Assembly: GCF_034675845.1 (NCBI RefSeq)
Contig: NZ_JAUCCU010000002.1
Coordinates: 434,001 to 498,000 of the forward strand
Direction: 5' to 3'
Source of the DNA: Castellaniella sp.
Lineage (GTDB): Bacteria; Pseudomonadota; Gammaproteobacteria; Burkholderiales; Burkholderiaceae_B
Length of the DNA stretch: 64,000 nucleotides
The notes beneath the pieces are model-generated. The model did no database searches. It was not told the DNA's origin and was given only the letters and a program-made list of their open reading frames with translations. The first letter of the stretch is position 1; every line of letters starts with the position of its first letter. A program made the position numbers and the translations under genes. Shown here piece after piece: positions 9,005 to 21,838 of this stretch.

Positions 9005-9978
9005 GCGTCGGAGCCGATATCCAGGGTTTCCAGGGCTTGGGTCAGGACTTCGGCGGTGCTGGGCCATGCGCCGAGCCGACCCATGCGCAAGGCTTGATTG
9101 GACCAGGGGCCGGTGCGGGCCGCGTCGGTGACCCCGAACAAGGTGATTTGCCGGGCCTGAGCGGCTGCAGCCAGGTGCGATACGCCGGAATCATTGCAGA
9201 TGACCAGTCTGGCCAGCCGGGTCAGTGCCGCGAACGCCCCCAGTCCAAGGGGGGGCAGGCACAGGGCTGTCGGCGCCGCCAGTCGGGCGGCGTCTTGTTC
9301 GGCTGCCGGGGGGGCCATCACCACCTGCAGGCCACGAGCCTGCAGCGCCTGCGTCAGGCTGTCGAATCCTGGCCAGGTTTTGATCTGACCCTTGTGCAGG
9401 CCGACTGCGGTCGGCGCAATCAGGATAAAGTCGTGTGCAGCCAGGCCAGCAGCCGAAAGAGCCTGGGCCGCCTGGGATTCGTGCGGGATGGCTGCCTGCC
9501 ATTGCAGTTCTGGGCTGGGCTCGGGGCTGGTAACGGGCAGTTGCCAGCGCGTCAGCGCAAAGCGGCTGAGGAAATGCCAGGACTGCACCGCATGCAACTG
9601 GGTTTTTGGTTTGCGGCAGGGCCAGCGCAAAATCAGGCTGCGGCCATCATCGCGATAGCCTGCGCACGGGATGCCTGCGAAACGAAAGGCCAGGGCGCTG
9701 GAAAGAGAATCCGGCAACAGCAGGCCGTAGGGGCGTTTGGCGGCGGATTGCTTCAGGTGCTGGCGCACGCAGGCGCGGTCGGCCCGCCAGTTCCCCCGCA
9801 TGGGTACAAAACCGGCCAGCGGGTAGGCTGCCAGCAGGTCTTGAGCCCAGGGGCGGGCGCAGACCACGACAGGGATATCGGCCTGCAGCAACAGGTCCAG
9901 GCTGGGTAGGCTCATGCAGACATCGCCCACCCAGTTGGGCAGGCGCACATACAGGGCGGGGCGGGTGGCAGGTGTCAA
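9001..9978 (-). CDS. GT9-family heptosyltransferase (WaaC/WaaF/WaaQ-like)
   Basis: This protein of about 325 residues transfers a heptose from an ADP-activated donor during LPS inner-core synthesis. It has the GT9 N-terminal motif ALYVRLPNWVGDVCMSLPSL and the C-terminal donor site VICNDSGVSHLAAAAQARQITLFG. WaaF-like is the closest look, but WaaC/F/Q cannot be separated here. The start is uncertain. No ATG precedes the first motif; TTG codons occur at 10044, 10020, 9993 and 9978. I chose 9978 because GGAG lies nine bases upstream and it leaves about 90 bases to msbA for divergent promoters. Starting at 10044 adds 22 residues without family similarity. Confidence 0.86.
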   Translation of the reverse strand: MTPATRPALYVRLPNWVGDVCMSLPSLDLLLQADIPVVVCARPWAQDLLAAYPLAGFVPMRGNWRADRACVRQHLKQSAAKRPYGLLLPDSLSSALAFRFAGIPCAGYRDDGRSLILRWPCRKPKTQLHAVQSWHFLSRFALTRWQLPVTSPEPSPELQWQAAIPHESQAAQALSAAGLAAHDFILIAPTAVGLHKGQIKTWPGFDSLTQALQARGLQVVMAPPAAEQDAARLAAPTALCLPPLGLGAFAALTRLARLVICNDSGVSHLAAAAQARQITLFGVTDAARTGPWSNQALRMGRLGAWPSTAEVLTQALETLDIGSDA

Positions 9979-10067
9979 CGCGATCAGCTCCAACGACCCG
10001 CTGCGGACCAGCGCCGGCAACGGGCTAAAATGCGTGATTCCCAACAGTATATAAGAGAGTGTGCCGG

Positions 10068-11855
10068 TTGAAACCCGATTCCGAACAGCTGACCGATAGT
10101 CGCCCGGTGCGGCGTGCGCTCTGGCATCAAATCTACACCCGTTTGGGCAAAGATTGGAAAATCGGCGTGCTGGCCCTGGTGCTGCTCAGCGTCGCCTCGG
10201 CCACCCAGCCCTTGCTGGCAGTCATCATGAAGCCTTTGCTGGACGAGGGCTTCACCGGCGCCCAGCCGTCCTATATCTGGTCCATTCCGCTGGCGGTGGT
10301 GGGCTTGATGTTGTTGCGCGGTATCGCGACGTTCGGGGGCACTTACCTGATGTCCTGGGTGGCCAACAACATGCTGCTGGGCTTGCGCCACGATATGTTC
10401 GAGCGTCTGTTGGCCATGTCCGACGAGACTTTTCGTGCGCGTGACCGAGGGCGCTTGCTGAATCGCTTCACCATCGACGCAGGTAACGTCAGCGGCCTGT
10501 CCACCGAGGTCATCCGGGTCATTGTGCGCGAATCCCTCACGGTGGTGGCTTTGCTGGGGGTGCTGCTCTACATGTCGTGGCAGCTCACCCTCATTGTGCT
10601 GGTGATGCTGCCCTTGTCGGTGGTGACGGGGCGCTATTTTGTGCGCCGGCTGCGGCGCATCAATCGCGACACCATCAATATGAATGCCGAACTCACCCGC
10701 GTGGTCTCCGAAGGGATTGCCGGGCAGCGCGTCATCAAGCTTTTCGATGGCTATGGCCGCGAGCGCAAACGATTTGCCTACGTCAATGCCCGGCTGCGGC
10801 GGTTTGCGATGCGGGCGGCCAGCGCCGATTCAGCCATGTCGCCGATTTCCCAGTTCTTTGTGGGCTTGTCAGTCGCCATCGTTGTGGCCGTGGCTTTGTA
10901 TCAGGCCAACCACCAGGGCTTGACCGTCGGCAGTTTTGCCGCCTTCATGGCCGCTTTGGGCCAGATATTTGACCCCCTCAAGCGCCTCACCAATATCGCG
11001 GGTGCCTCTCAGCGCATGCTGGTCTCGGCAGAAAGCGTTTTTGCGCTGATCGACGAGCCTGTTGAATCCGACACGGGGGGGCAGCAGATCACGGGTCGCG
11101 TCTCGGGGCAGGTAGAGTTTCGCCAGGTCACGCACCGCTTTCCCGATGCTGCGCGCAATACGCTGGATGGGGTGTCGTTGTCTGTTGCCGCCGGCCAGAC
11201 GGTTGCCTTGGTGGGACGCTCGGGCAGCGGCAAGACTACTCTGGCCAATATGCTGCCGCGCTTTATTCAGCCAAGCAGCGGCCAGATTCTGATCGACGGC
11301 ATGGATATCAGTGATTTGCAGCTGCGCGCCTTGCGTTCACAGCTTTCCTTGGTCAGCCAGGACGTGGTCATGTTCGAGGGCACGATTGCCGAAAATGTCG
11401 CTTATGGCGTGCTGGAAGATGTCCCGGAAGACCGAGTCCGCGCGGCCCTGGATGCCGCCAGCCTGCTGGATTTTGTCGATAGTTTGCCCGAGGGCCTGCA
11501 TACCCAGGTCGGCAGCAATGCCAATGCCTTGTCCGGTGGCCAGCGTCAGCGCCTGGCCATTGCCCGAGCCCTGATCAAGGATGCGCCCATCTTGATTCTG
11601 GACGAAGCGACCTCGGCCCTGGACAACGAGGCTGAGCGCCAGGTACAGGCCTCGCTAGAGCGCCTGATGGCCGGGCGCACCACGCTGGTGATTGCCCACC
11701 GCCTCAGCACCGTTCAGAAAGCCGATTGCATTATCGTTTTGGACCAGGGGCAGATAGTCGAGCAGGGCAACCATGCCAGCCTGCTTGCCCAAGGTGGTCT
11801 GTATGCCAACCTGTACCGTTTGCAATTCCAGGATACTGCTACGCCAGACGGTTGA
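10068..11855 (+). CDS. msbA: Lipid A export ABC transporter, permease/ATPase MsbA
   Basis: This 595-residue half-transporter flips lipid A-core across the inner membrane as a homodimer. An N-terminal six-helix domain (about residues 20-325) is followed by an ATPase with Walker A GRSGSGKTT, signature LSGGQRQRLA, Walker B ILILDEATSALD and an H-loop (IAHRLST). Start: TTG at 10068 has the purine-rich AAGAGAG eight bases upstream; the in-frame GTG at 10059 (three residues longer) would overlap that sequence. A TATATA/TATAAG stretch at 10048-10055 could be part of a promoter, but no convincing -35 element is seen. Its place beside core glycosyltransferases and the ligase fits export of the completed core. 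Confidence 0.94.
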   Translation: MKPDSEQLTDSRPVRRALWHQIYTRLGKDWKIGVLALVLLSVASATQPLLAVIMKPLLDEGFTGAQPSYIWSIPLAVVGLMLLRGIATFGGTYLMSWVANNMLLGLRHDMFERLLAMSDETFRARDRGRLLNRFTIDAGNVSGLSTEVIRVIVRESLTVVALLGVLLYMSWQLTLIVLVMLPLSVVTGRYFVRRLRRINRDTINMNAELTRVVSEGIAGQRVIKLFDGYGRERKRFAYVNARLRRFAMRAASADSAMSPISQFFVGLSVAIVVAVALYQANHQGLTVGSFAAFMAALGQIFDPLKRLTNIAGASQRMLVSAESVFALIDEPVESDTGGQQITGRVSGQVEFRQVTHRFPDAARNTLDGVSLSVAAGQTVALVGRSGSGKTTLANMLPRFIQPSSGQILIDGMDISDLQLRALRSQLSLVSQDVVMFEGTIAENVAYGVLEDVPEDRVRAALDAASLLDFVDSLPEGLHTQVGSNANALSGGQRQRLAIARALIKDAPILILDEATSALDNEAERQVQASLERLMAGRTTLVIAHRLSTVQKADCIIVLDQGQIVEQGNHASLLAQGGLYANLYRLQFQDTATPDG

Positions 11856-11931
11856 ATATTAGCCCCACGCCCACTGAAGAAGGTGTTTATCGACCTTCTC
11901 GAATGCCTCAAAATCCCACGAAGGAGTGTCG

Positions 11932-12369
11932 ATGAAAATTTTTTATGCCCTGAGCGCCGTGCTGCTGCTGTCCGCTTGTGCCAGTCAGCCCACAGGACTG
12001 ACGGTCGATCAACTGGAGACTAGCCCCTATCTGCTCACCGAGCGCCGCCGCCTGCCGATTGATTTTCCCGCCATTCAGCAGAACCTGTTTCGCCATGCCG
12101 CGCTATGTGGCCAGACCTATACCTTCGAGATGCTGCCGCGCGAATCCGCATTTGGGCGCGTGGTATACCGGCCTACGCCGGATGCGGGCTGGGCCGACAG
12201 CGTGGTTCTCAGCCTGACGCTGCTGCATGACCGCAGCACCAACGTCAAGGCCTACAGCTATTATTCCGGACAGATGGACCGGGTCCACCAGATGCTGACC
12301 GCCATGATGAAGCCTGCGGCCTGCCAGGCGGATACCAGTTGGGAAAACAAGCTGGACGTAGAGGACTAA
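11932..12369 (+). CDS. Small predicted lipoprotein of unknown function
   Basis: This 145-residue protein has a short lipoprotein signal: a hydrophobic stretch ending in the lipobox LLSAC, with Cys16 as the lipidated residue. Residue 2 of the mature protein is Ala, so outer-membrane sorting is expected. The mature part has two further cysteines (about residues 62 and 134) that could form a disulfide. I recognise no domain. Start: ATG at 11932 has AAGGAG six bases upstream, making the GTG at 11926 unlikely. It lies 76 bases after msbA and converges on rng with seven bases between stops. Confidence 0.8.
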   Translation: MKIFYALSAVLLLSACASQPTGLTVDQLETSPYLLTERRRLPIDFPAIQQNLFRHAALCGQTYTFEMLPRESAFGRVVYRPTPDAGWADSVVLSLTLLHDRSTNVKAYSYYSGQMDRVHQMLTAMMKPAACQADTSWENKLDVED

Positions 12370-12376
12370 GCCTCGG

Positions 12377-13852
12377 TCACATCAAGACCAGATCGTATTG
12401 TTCTTGGGCATAGCCGACTTCCACCGTCAATGAAATTGGCTTGCCAATGAAGTCGCCCAGCATCGCCAGATGCTGGCTTTCTTCTTCCAGGAACAAATCG
12501 ATCACCGACTGCGCGGCAATCACGCGGAACTCCTTGGGATCGAATTGCCGCGCTTCGCGCAGGATTTCGCGCAGGATCTCGTAGCAGAGGGTGCGGGGGG
12601 TGCGTACCGAGCCGCGCGACTGGCAAGTAGGGCAGGGCTCGCACAGCTGGTGCGCCAATGAATCCCGGGTGCGCTTGCGCGTCATTTCCACCAGCCCCAG
12701 CTGACTGAAGCCGCTGACCGTCACGCGGGTACGGTCATAGGACAGAGCCTTGTGTAGCTCGGCCAGTACGGATGCCTGATGGTCCGAGTCATCCATATCA
12801 ATGAAATCCAGCACAATGATGCCGCCCAGATTGCGCAGCCGCAATTGCCGGGCAATCGTCACGGCCGCTTCCAGATTGGTCTTGAAGATGGTGTCATCGA
12901 AATTGCGCCCACCCACATAACCCCCGGTATTGACGTCCACGGTCGTCAATGCTTCGGTTTGGTCAATAATCAGATAACCACCAGATTTCAGGTCTACCCG
13001 ACGAGACAGCGCCCGTGAGATTTCCTCGTCTACGTTGGCGGTATCGAACAAAGGCCTGTTGCCGTGATAATGATGGATGCGATCTGTGACAGATGGGGTG
13101 TAGCGTTCAGCCCAGCTTCTGAGCTCTTGGGTGACAGAACGCGAATCCACCGTAATGGACCCGGTCTCCGGGCCGACCATGTCACGCAGCACCCGTTGCG
13201 CCAGGGTCAGTTCGGTATAAACCACCGAGGAGGCCGGCACCTGGCGGATTCGGATCTGGATGTTCGCCCATAAAGTGCGCAGATAATTCATGTCGGCCGC
13301 CAGCTCGATGTCGCTGGCACCTTCGGCCTGGGTGCGCACGATATAGCCGCCCGTCTCATCGTCCAGACACAACGCAACCAGGCGGTCGCGCAGCGCCGTA
13401 CGTTCGGCTTCCTTGTCAATGCGCTGGGATACCCCAATGTGGGGTTCGTGTGGCAGGTAGACCAGCATGCGCCCCGCGATGCTGATGTGGGTGGATAGGC
13501 GCGCGCCCTTGGTGCCGATGGGGTCCTTGATCACCTGCACCAATAAAGATTGCCCCTCGAACAGCAGCTTTTCAATCGGCGTCTGCGGGGTGTGGTCGCC
13601 ACTATTGCGGCTATGGCGGTTTTGGCGCAAGTCCGCCACATGGATAAAGGCAGCACGTTCCAGGCCGATATCCACGAATGCACTTTGCATGCCTGGCAGC
13701 ACACGGGCCACCCGGCCCAGGTACAGGTTGCCTACATGGCCGCGCTGGATGCTGCGCTCTATGTGTAATTCCTGGACCACTCCCTGCACCGTCAGGGCGA
13801 CTCTGGTTTCAAAAGGAGTAACGTTAATGAGGATGTCTTCGCTGTGGTTCAT
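12377..13852 (-). CDS. rng: Ribonuclease G
   Basis: This 491-residue endoribonuclease of the RNase E/G family matures the 5' end of 16S rRNA and degrades some mRNAs. It has an S1 domain near the N-terminus (GNLYLGRVARVLPGMQSAFVDIG, about residues 37-60), the catalytic DNase I-like region with DVNTGG and ITVLDFIDM-type acids, and the zinc-link cysteines CEPCPTC that hold the dimer. Its length fits RNase G, not the longer RNase E. Start: ATG at 13852 gives the conserved N-terminus NHSEDILINVTPFETRVA; the frame to 13951 adds 33 unrelated residues. In E. coli rng sits directly beside a maf gene; here maf lies 8 kb away, beyond the rRNA operon. Confidence 0.95.
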   Translation of the reverse strand: MNHSEDILINVTPFETRVALTVQGVVQELHIERSIQRGHVGNLYLGRVARVLPGMQSAFVDIGLERAAFIHVADLRQNRHSRNSGDHTPQTPIEKLLFEGQSLLVQVIKDPIGTKGARLSTHISIAGRMLVYLPHEPHIGVSQRIDKEAERTALRDRLVALCLDDETGGYIVRTQAEGASDIELAADMNYLRTLWANIQIRIRQVPASSVVYTELTLAQRVLRDMVGPETGSITVDSRSVTQELRSWAERYTPSVTDRIHHYHGNRPLFDTANVDEEISRALSRRVDLKSGGYLIIDQTEALTTVDVNTGGYVGGRNFDDTIFKTNLEAAVTIARQLRLRNLGGIIVLDFIDMDDSDHQASVLAELHKALSYDRTRVTVSGFSQLGLVEMTRKRTRDSLAHQLCEPCPTCQSRGSVRTPRTLCYEILREILREARQFDPKEFRVIAAQSVIDLFLEEESQHLAMLGDFIGKPISLTVEVGYAQEQYDLVLM

Positions 13853-13993
13853 GCCGCAACCTGGCTGATCTGATGGAATGGCCCGCACGGCAGCGCATCC
13901 AATGCAGATGCCTCTGTAGTACGACGAGGCCGCCAAGCGCAGCCTTCCCACCAGTGTATGAGAAAAACCTCAAAGGCCTGCCGGAAGACCCAT

Positions 13994-14023
13994 TTGCACA
14001 ACTCAAAAAAACCGTGCTATAGT
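13994..14023 (+). promoter_or_regulatory. Predicted rrn promoter P1
   Basis: TTGCAC (13994-13999) and TATAGT (14018-14023) are separated by 18 bases and face the rRNA genes. This is the most distal of three sigma-70-like promoters in the leader. It is called on match and spacing alone. Confidence 0.5.
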
Positions 14024-14181
14024 TCGACCTCTTCGCCGCCAGGCACCCAGGGGTTAACCCTGAATTCACCGGGTAACACCGATGGATAGCCAGGCAGGAA
14101 AGCCAGAGTTTGCAGGCTAAAGCCCGATTCAGGATTTCCCGCTGACGACGAAGATTCGGTCTAGGCCGAATGCGGTAGGGC

Positions 14182-14210
14182 TTGACGTTGAAACTTAAAT
14201 GTGTTTTAAT
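14182..14210 (+). promoter_or_regulatory. Predicted rrn promoter P2
   Basis: TTGACG (14182-14187) and TTTAAT (14205-14210) are separated by 17 bases on the plus strand, about 400 bases upstream of the 16S gene. Confidence 0.5.
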
Positions 14211-14310
14211 TCTGGCCTTCGACGAGAAGATGGAGTCTTTTTGTCGAGCAGCGGCAGGATGTGGTTTAGGCAAGCGGAATCGCGAACTTATACCTTCCCG
14301 GGTCAGTGGC

Positions 14311-14339
14311 TTGACAGGAAATAAAAACTGCTTCATAAT
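14311..14339 (+). promoter_or_regulatory. Predicted rrn promoter P3 (best match)
   Basis: A perfect -35 hexamer TTGACA (14311-14316) is followed after 17 bases by CATAAT (14334-14339). An A-rich stretch lies in the spacer. The first antitermination box begins about 26 bases downstream, the usual arrangement for the promoter nearest the rRNA. The stretch 13853-14608 has no gene; it holds the three promoters, boxA and the 16S processing arm. Confidence 0.65.
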
Positions 14340-14364
14340 CTCGTTTCTCTGCTTCTGGCAGATT

Positions 14365-14377
14365 TGTTCTTTAAAAA
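14365..14377 (+). promoter_or_regulatory. boxA antitermination element, rrn leader
   Basis: TGTTCTTTAAAAA closely matches the bacterial rrn boxA consensus TGCTCTTTAACA, which recruits the Nus antitermination complex. A second copy lies in the 16S-23S spacer. Confidence 0.65.
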
Positions 14378-14380
14378 CTT

Positions 14381-14414
14381 AACAGCCGATAAGTGTGGGC
14401 GCTGGGTAACAAGC
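14381..14414 (+). repeat. Upstream arm of 16S precursor processing stem
   Basis: This segment pairs with 16168-16202 downstream of 16S: 12 bases (AACAGCCGATAA) match exactly, then G-U wobbles, a short internal loop, and AACAAGC pairing. Such a stem around 16S is the expected RNase III substrate. Confidence 0.7.
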
Positions 14415-14608
14415 AGCATGGCCCGACGCGGATTTGGTTCTCACGAACCGGTCCTGTGTTGGAAATGCAAACAAGTTATACCAAGTGCTCGCACAGATAG
14501 AAATGAAGAAGTAAGGTTAACACCAAGCTTTGTCATTTCTTTTGAGTGATGCAAGCGAACCGTAGCTTTCTGTCTATTTATAGACAAGGAACTACGATTA
14601 CAGGAATT

Positions 14609-16151
<1,543 letters not shown>

Positions 16152-16167
16152 AAGAGCAAGCCACTGT

Positions 16168-16202
16168 GCTTGTTGTCATAGCGTCCACGCTTATCGGCTG
16201 TT
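16168..16202 (+). repeat. Downstream arm of 16S precursor processing stem
   Basis: Reverse complement of 14381-14414 with a few wobbles and one internal loop; together they enclose 16S for processing. Confidence 0.7.
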
Positions 16203-16268
16203 TGTTTAGTAACATGGTCTGAAGTCCAAGCACTGCAGTCAACGCAGACGGCAGTGGTCACGACTAGG

Positions 16269-16345
16269 GGGTCAGTAGCTCAGTCGGTTAGAGCACCGTC
16301 TTGATAAGGCGGGGGTCGATGGTTCGAATCCATCTTGACCCACCA
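16269..16345 (+). tRNA. tRNA-Ile (anticodon GAT)
   Basis: This 77-base tRNA in the 16S-23S spacer has acceptor arm GGGTCAG pairing with TTGACCC, anticodon GAT at 16303-16305, a TTCGAATC T-loop and an encoded CCA end. It is the standard first spacer tRNA of this operon type. Confidence 0.97.
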
Positions 16346-16372
16346 CGGTTTTTTGGCGATAGGCTTAAAAAC

Positions 16373-16448
16373 GGGGGATTAGCTCAGCTGGGAGAGCACC
16401 TGCTTTGCAAGCAGGGGGTCGTCGGTTCGATCCCGTCATCCTCCACCA
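16373..16448 (+). tRNA. tRNA-Ala (anticodon TGC)
   Basis: This 76-base tRNA follows tRNA-Ile by 27 bases. Acceptor arm GGGGGAT pairs with ATCCTCC, the anticodon TGC is at 16406-16408, and CCA is encoded. Confidence 0.97.
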
Positions 16449-16546
16449 GGCGCTCAGTCAAGAATGGCTTGATATTCAATCAGGCGATTGTTGACTGGGT
16501 TTCATCTTCGGGTTTTTGCCCGAGTGGGAATTCAGTAGCATTACCA

Positions 16547-16558
16547 TGTTCTTTAACA
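16547..16558 (+). promoter_or_regulatory. boxA antitermination element, 16S-23S spacer
   Basis: TGTTCTTTAACA differs from the consensus boxA at one position. It lies in the 320-base gene-free spacer 16449-16768 between tRNA-Ala and 23S, which also holds the upstream arm of the 23S processing stem and otherwise shows nothing I can name. Confidence 0.7.
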
Positions 16559-16750
16559 ATCTGGAAGAAGCACAACAAATGTAAATATCATGATCGACTT
16601 AATTGTCGTGATGGGTAATTTACGGGTTGTGATTGCAAAATCAATTGTTCAAAAGTTCTAAGATTCAAGCAACATTGTGTTCTTCGGGATGCAAGGTTGA
16701 TGAGCCTTTAATGGAATTGAACGGCACAAACACGCGAACTCAAATTCCTA

Positions 16751-16768
16751 TAACCTGCAAAGTTATAG

Positions 16769-16775
<7 letters not shown>
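16751..16775 (+). repeat. Upstream arm of 23S precursor processing stem
   Basis: These 25 bases are the reverse complement of 19734-19758 with a single mismatch. The stem encloses the 23S gene and includes its first bases, as expected for the RNase III precursor stem. Confidence 0.8.
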
Positions 16776-19733
<2,958 letters not shown>

Positions 19734-19742
<9 letters not shown>

Positions 19743-19758
19743 ATAACCTTGCAGGTTA
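19734..19758 (+). repeat. Downstream arm of 23S precursor processing stem
   Basis: Partner of 16751-16775 (24 of 25 bases pair). It overlaps the last bases of 23S. Confidence 0.8.
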
Positions 19759-19971
19759 GCCAAAGGCTTGCCTGTATGAGAATAGTGAATCGTGTGTAAA
19801 GCCCAATTCAATTCGAACGCAACAAACAATCGTACAAAACAACCCGTGCAAAGCAGGCCTAAAACCTGCTACACTGCGCCGCTGTCAAATCGACACGCCG
19901 CACAGCAATGCACAGTGTGCTTCTTCCAAATTCGTGCGCTAGTCCTTAAAAAACTAGCACACAACCAGTTA

Positions 19972-20087
19972 TGCTTGACGACCATAGCAAGGTGGCCCCA
20001 CTCCTTCCCATCCCGAACAGGACAGTGAAACGCCTTCGCGCCGATGATAGTGGGTGGACACCTGTGAAAGTAGGTCATCGTCAGGCT
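19972..20087 (+). rRNA. rrf: 5S ribosomal RNA
   Basis: About 116 bases. The terminal helix forms between GCTTGACGA (19973-19981) and TCGTCAGGC (20078-20086). The internal CCATCCCGAACAGGACAGTGAAACG block is typical of beta/gammaproteobacterial 5S RNA. It is the last gene of the operon. Confidence 0.96.
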
Positions 20088-20097
20088 TTTATTCCGC

Positions 20098-20131
20098 AAA
20101 ACCCCTGCAGCTTATCCGCTGCAGGGGTTTT
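20098..20131 (+). terminator. Rho-independent terminator of the rrn operon
   Basis: A perfect 13-bp stem (AAAACCCCTGCAG with CTGCAGGGGTTTT) has an 8-base loop and a T-rich tail. It starts 11 bases after 5S and is A/T symmetric, so it may also stop transcription from the opposite strand. Confidence 0.92.
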
Positions 20132-20227
20132 GTCTTTGTGCGTCCGGCCCGGTACGACGAATCATGCTTCCGTGGCCCGACCAATGCGGCAGAGGGGCAG
20201 TCTACAAAGGCTGCCTCCCATGCCGAT

Positions 20228-21685
20228 TTAGAACAGTTTGCCGAACTGGTTGATCAACAGGTAGATGGAAAATCCGCCGTAGAACACCACTGCCCAGAGT
20301 ATCGCCACGAAACGCACGCCGGCCAGGCCGATTGCGCGAGGCAGCATGCAGCGATTCAGTTGAATCAGCAAGACTGAATAAACAAACATGACCAGGCCGT
20401 TCAGTGCCGATGCAATCACCAGCAATAGCAGCGGCTGGCTGACGCCCGAGAGCAGGATGACGGAGCCAAAAACCACCATCAGCCAGACCACCAGGAAATA
20501 CAGGCGGCTTTCGGTCCAGGTCTTGCTGTCGCGCAGCCAATTGGCCTTGGCGATGTCCGCCACGATGCGGCCTATCATGTCCAGTACGGTCAGGTTGGTG
20601 GACAGCAGCACCACCACACCAGTCAGCCAGAACGCGGGGCCGCCCCAGCTGCCGACCCTTTCGTTCAAGGTCTCGCCCAGCAGTCGCACGAAGTCGAAAT
20701 TCTGGGCTTTGCTGCCGACGCCTACGTAGGTATATGCCAGCATCATGAACAGGACGATGGCCAGCAGGCCCAGCACAAAGAAGGTGATGAACTGCTCGCG
20801 ATCCGCAACCCGCCACCAAGCACGCCAGCGGCGCATATTGGCTTCGTCCTGGGGAAAGAAGTGGCCAATGGAAGCACCAGTGGTTTCTTCTCCGGTGATC
20901 GGGGATACGATTTTTGGCAGCAAGGCCCCCATGCCCATGCCTTTATCACGCACCCAGTTGGACTGAGCCAGGTTCATGACCCCTCCGGCGCCTGCAAATG
21001 CAATGGCCCCCAGCAACAGGGCAATGGGCAGCTCGCCGATGGCGTCTGGGATCTTGGGGACTTCGGAGGTGAAGCCCGCAAACAGCGCAGACCAGGAGTC
21101 TCCGGTGAGCAGTCCGAAGATGATGTACAGCATGAACAGGACAATCAAGGCCACCAGGAAAAACTGGATTTTTTCGACTGTCCGGTAAACCACCGGAGAG
21201 ACGGTCAGAATGATTCCGATCAAGACCAGCGAGGCGATGGTGATTGGCACAATTGAACCTTCCGACAGGCCGAAGGCATAGGTCAGGGCCGTGGAACTGC
21301 CAGTTGCCCAGCCTGGCCACATCCAGGGGATGACCGCCATGATGATGAACAGCCAGCTCCAGGGTTTCCAGAGGCGCGTGAACCCCGTGACGGCGGTTTC
21401 GCCCGTGGCCAGCGTATAGCGGGTAATCTCCATGTTCAGGAAATACTGGGTCAGGATGCCGATGGTGGCCAGCCATACCAGCGCCATCCCGGTTTGGGTG
21501 GAAATATAGGGCCATAAAACGAATTCACCTGAACCGATGGACCCGGCCAAGAGCAATACGCTGGGGCCAATGACCTTTTTAAGTGATAAGGGCTCTGGGA
21601 GATCGCGATAGGTGACGGGGGGGAGATTGCCGCTGCGTATTTCGGGGGCGGGAGTGGATGCAGAATTGACAACAGGGTCTACCAT
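20228..21685 (-). CDS. Nramp-family-like membrane transporter lacking the canonical metal motif
   Basis: This 485-residue protein has about eleven membrane helices and the overall Nramp pattern. However, the first-helix motif DPGN, whose Asp and Asn bind divalent metal, is replaced by GSGE (residues 51-54). The helix-6 region reads GAIAFAGAGGVMNLA (about 226-240), without the usual MPH. Transport of Mn or Fe in the normal way is therefore doubtful; such divergent relatives form separate branches of the family, some with other substrates. Start: ATG at 21685 has AGAGG eight bases upstream; the frame to 21730 adds 15 residues. It stands alone between the rrn terminator and maf. Confidence 0.85.
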   Translation of the reverse strand: MVDPVVNSASTPAPEIRSGNLPPVTYRDLPEPLSLKKVIGPSVLLLAGSIGSGEFVLWPYISTQTGMALVWLATIGILTQYFLNMEITRYTLATGETAVTGFTRLWKPWSWLFIIMAVIPWMWPGWATGSSTALTYAFGLSEGSIVPITIASLVLIGIILTVSPVVYRTVEKIQFFLVALIVLFMLYIIFGLLTGDSWSALFAGFTSEVPKIPDAIGELPIALLLGAIAFAGAGGVMNLAQSNWVRDKGMGMGALLPKIVSPITGEETTGASIGHFFPQDEANMRRWRAWWRVADREQFITFFVLGLLAIVLFMMLAYTYVGVGSKAQNFDFVRLLGETLNERVGSWGGPAFWLTGVVVLLSTNLTVLDMIGRIVADIAKANWLRDSKTWTESRLYFLVVWLMVVFGSVILLSGVSQPLLLLVIASALNGLVMFVYSVLLIQLNRCMLPRAIGLAGVRFVAILWAVVFYGGFSIYLLINQFGKLF

Positions 21686-21838
21686 GTGCAATGCCTCTAT
21701 GATCAGACGTTTGCAAAGGTGGCCGTGCATGCAGCCATGGCCATCACCGAAGGCTTGCGATGTTCAGCAAGTTGTCAATCATCCTATGAGTGGTTTGTCG
21801 ATTTGGTCAAGCATCCCGCGAGTGCCTGCGGGTAAACA

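Noticed and set aside
14182..14549. Small open frames in the rrn leader
   Set aside because: They span promoters, boxA and the 16S processing arm, and have no coding character.
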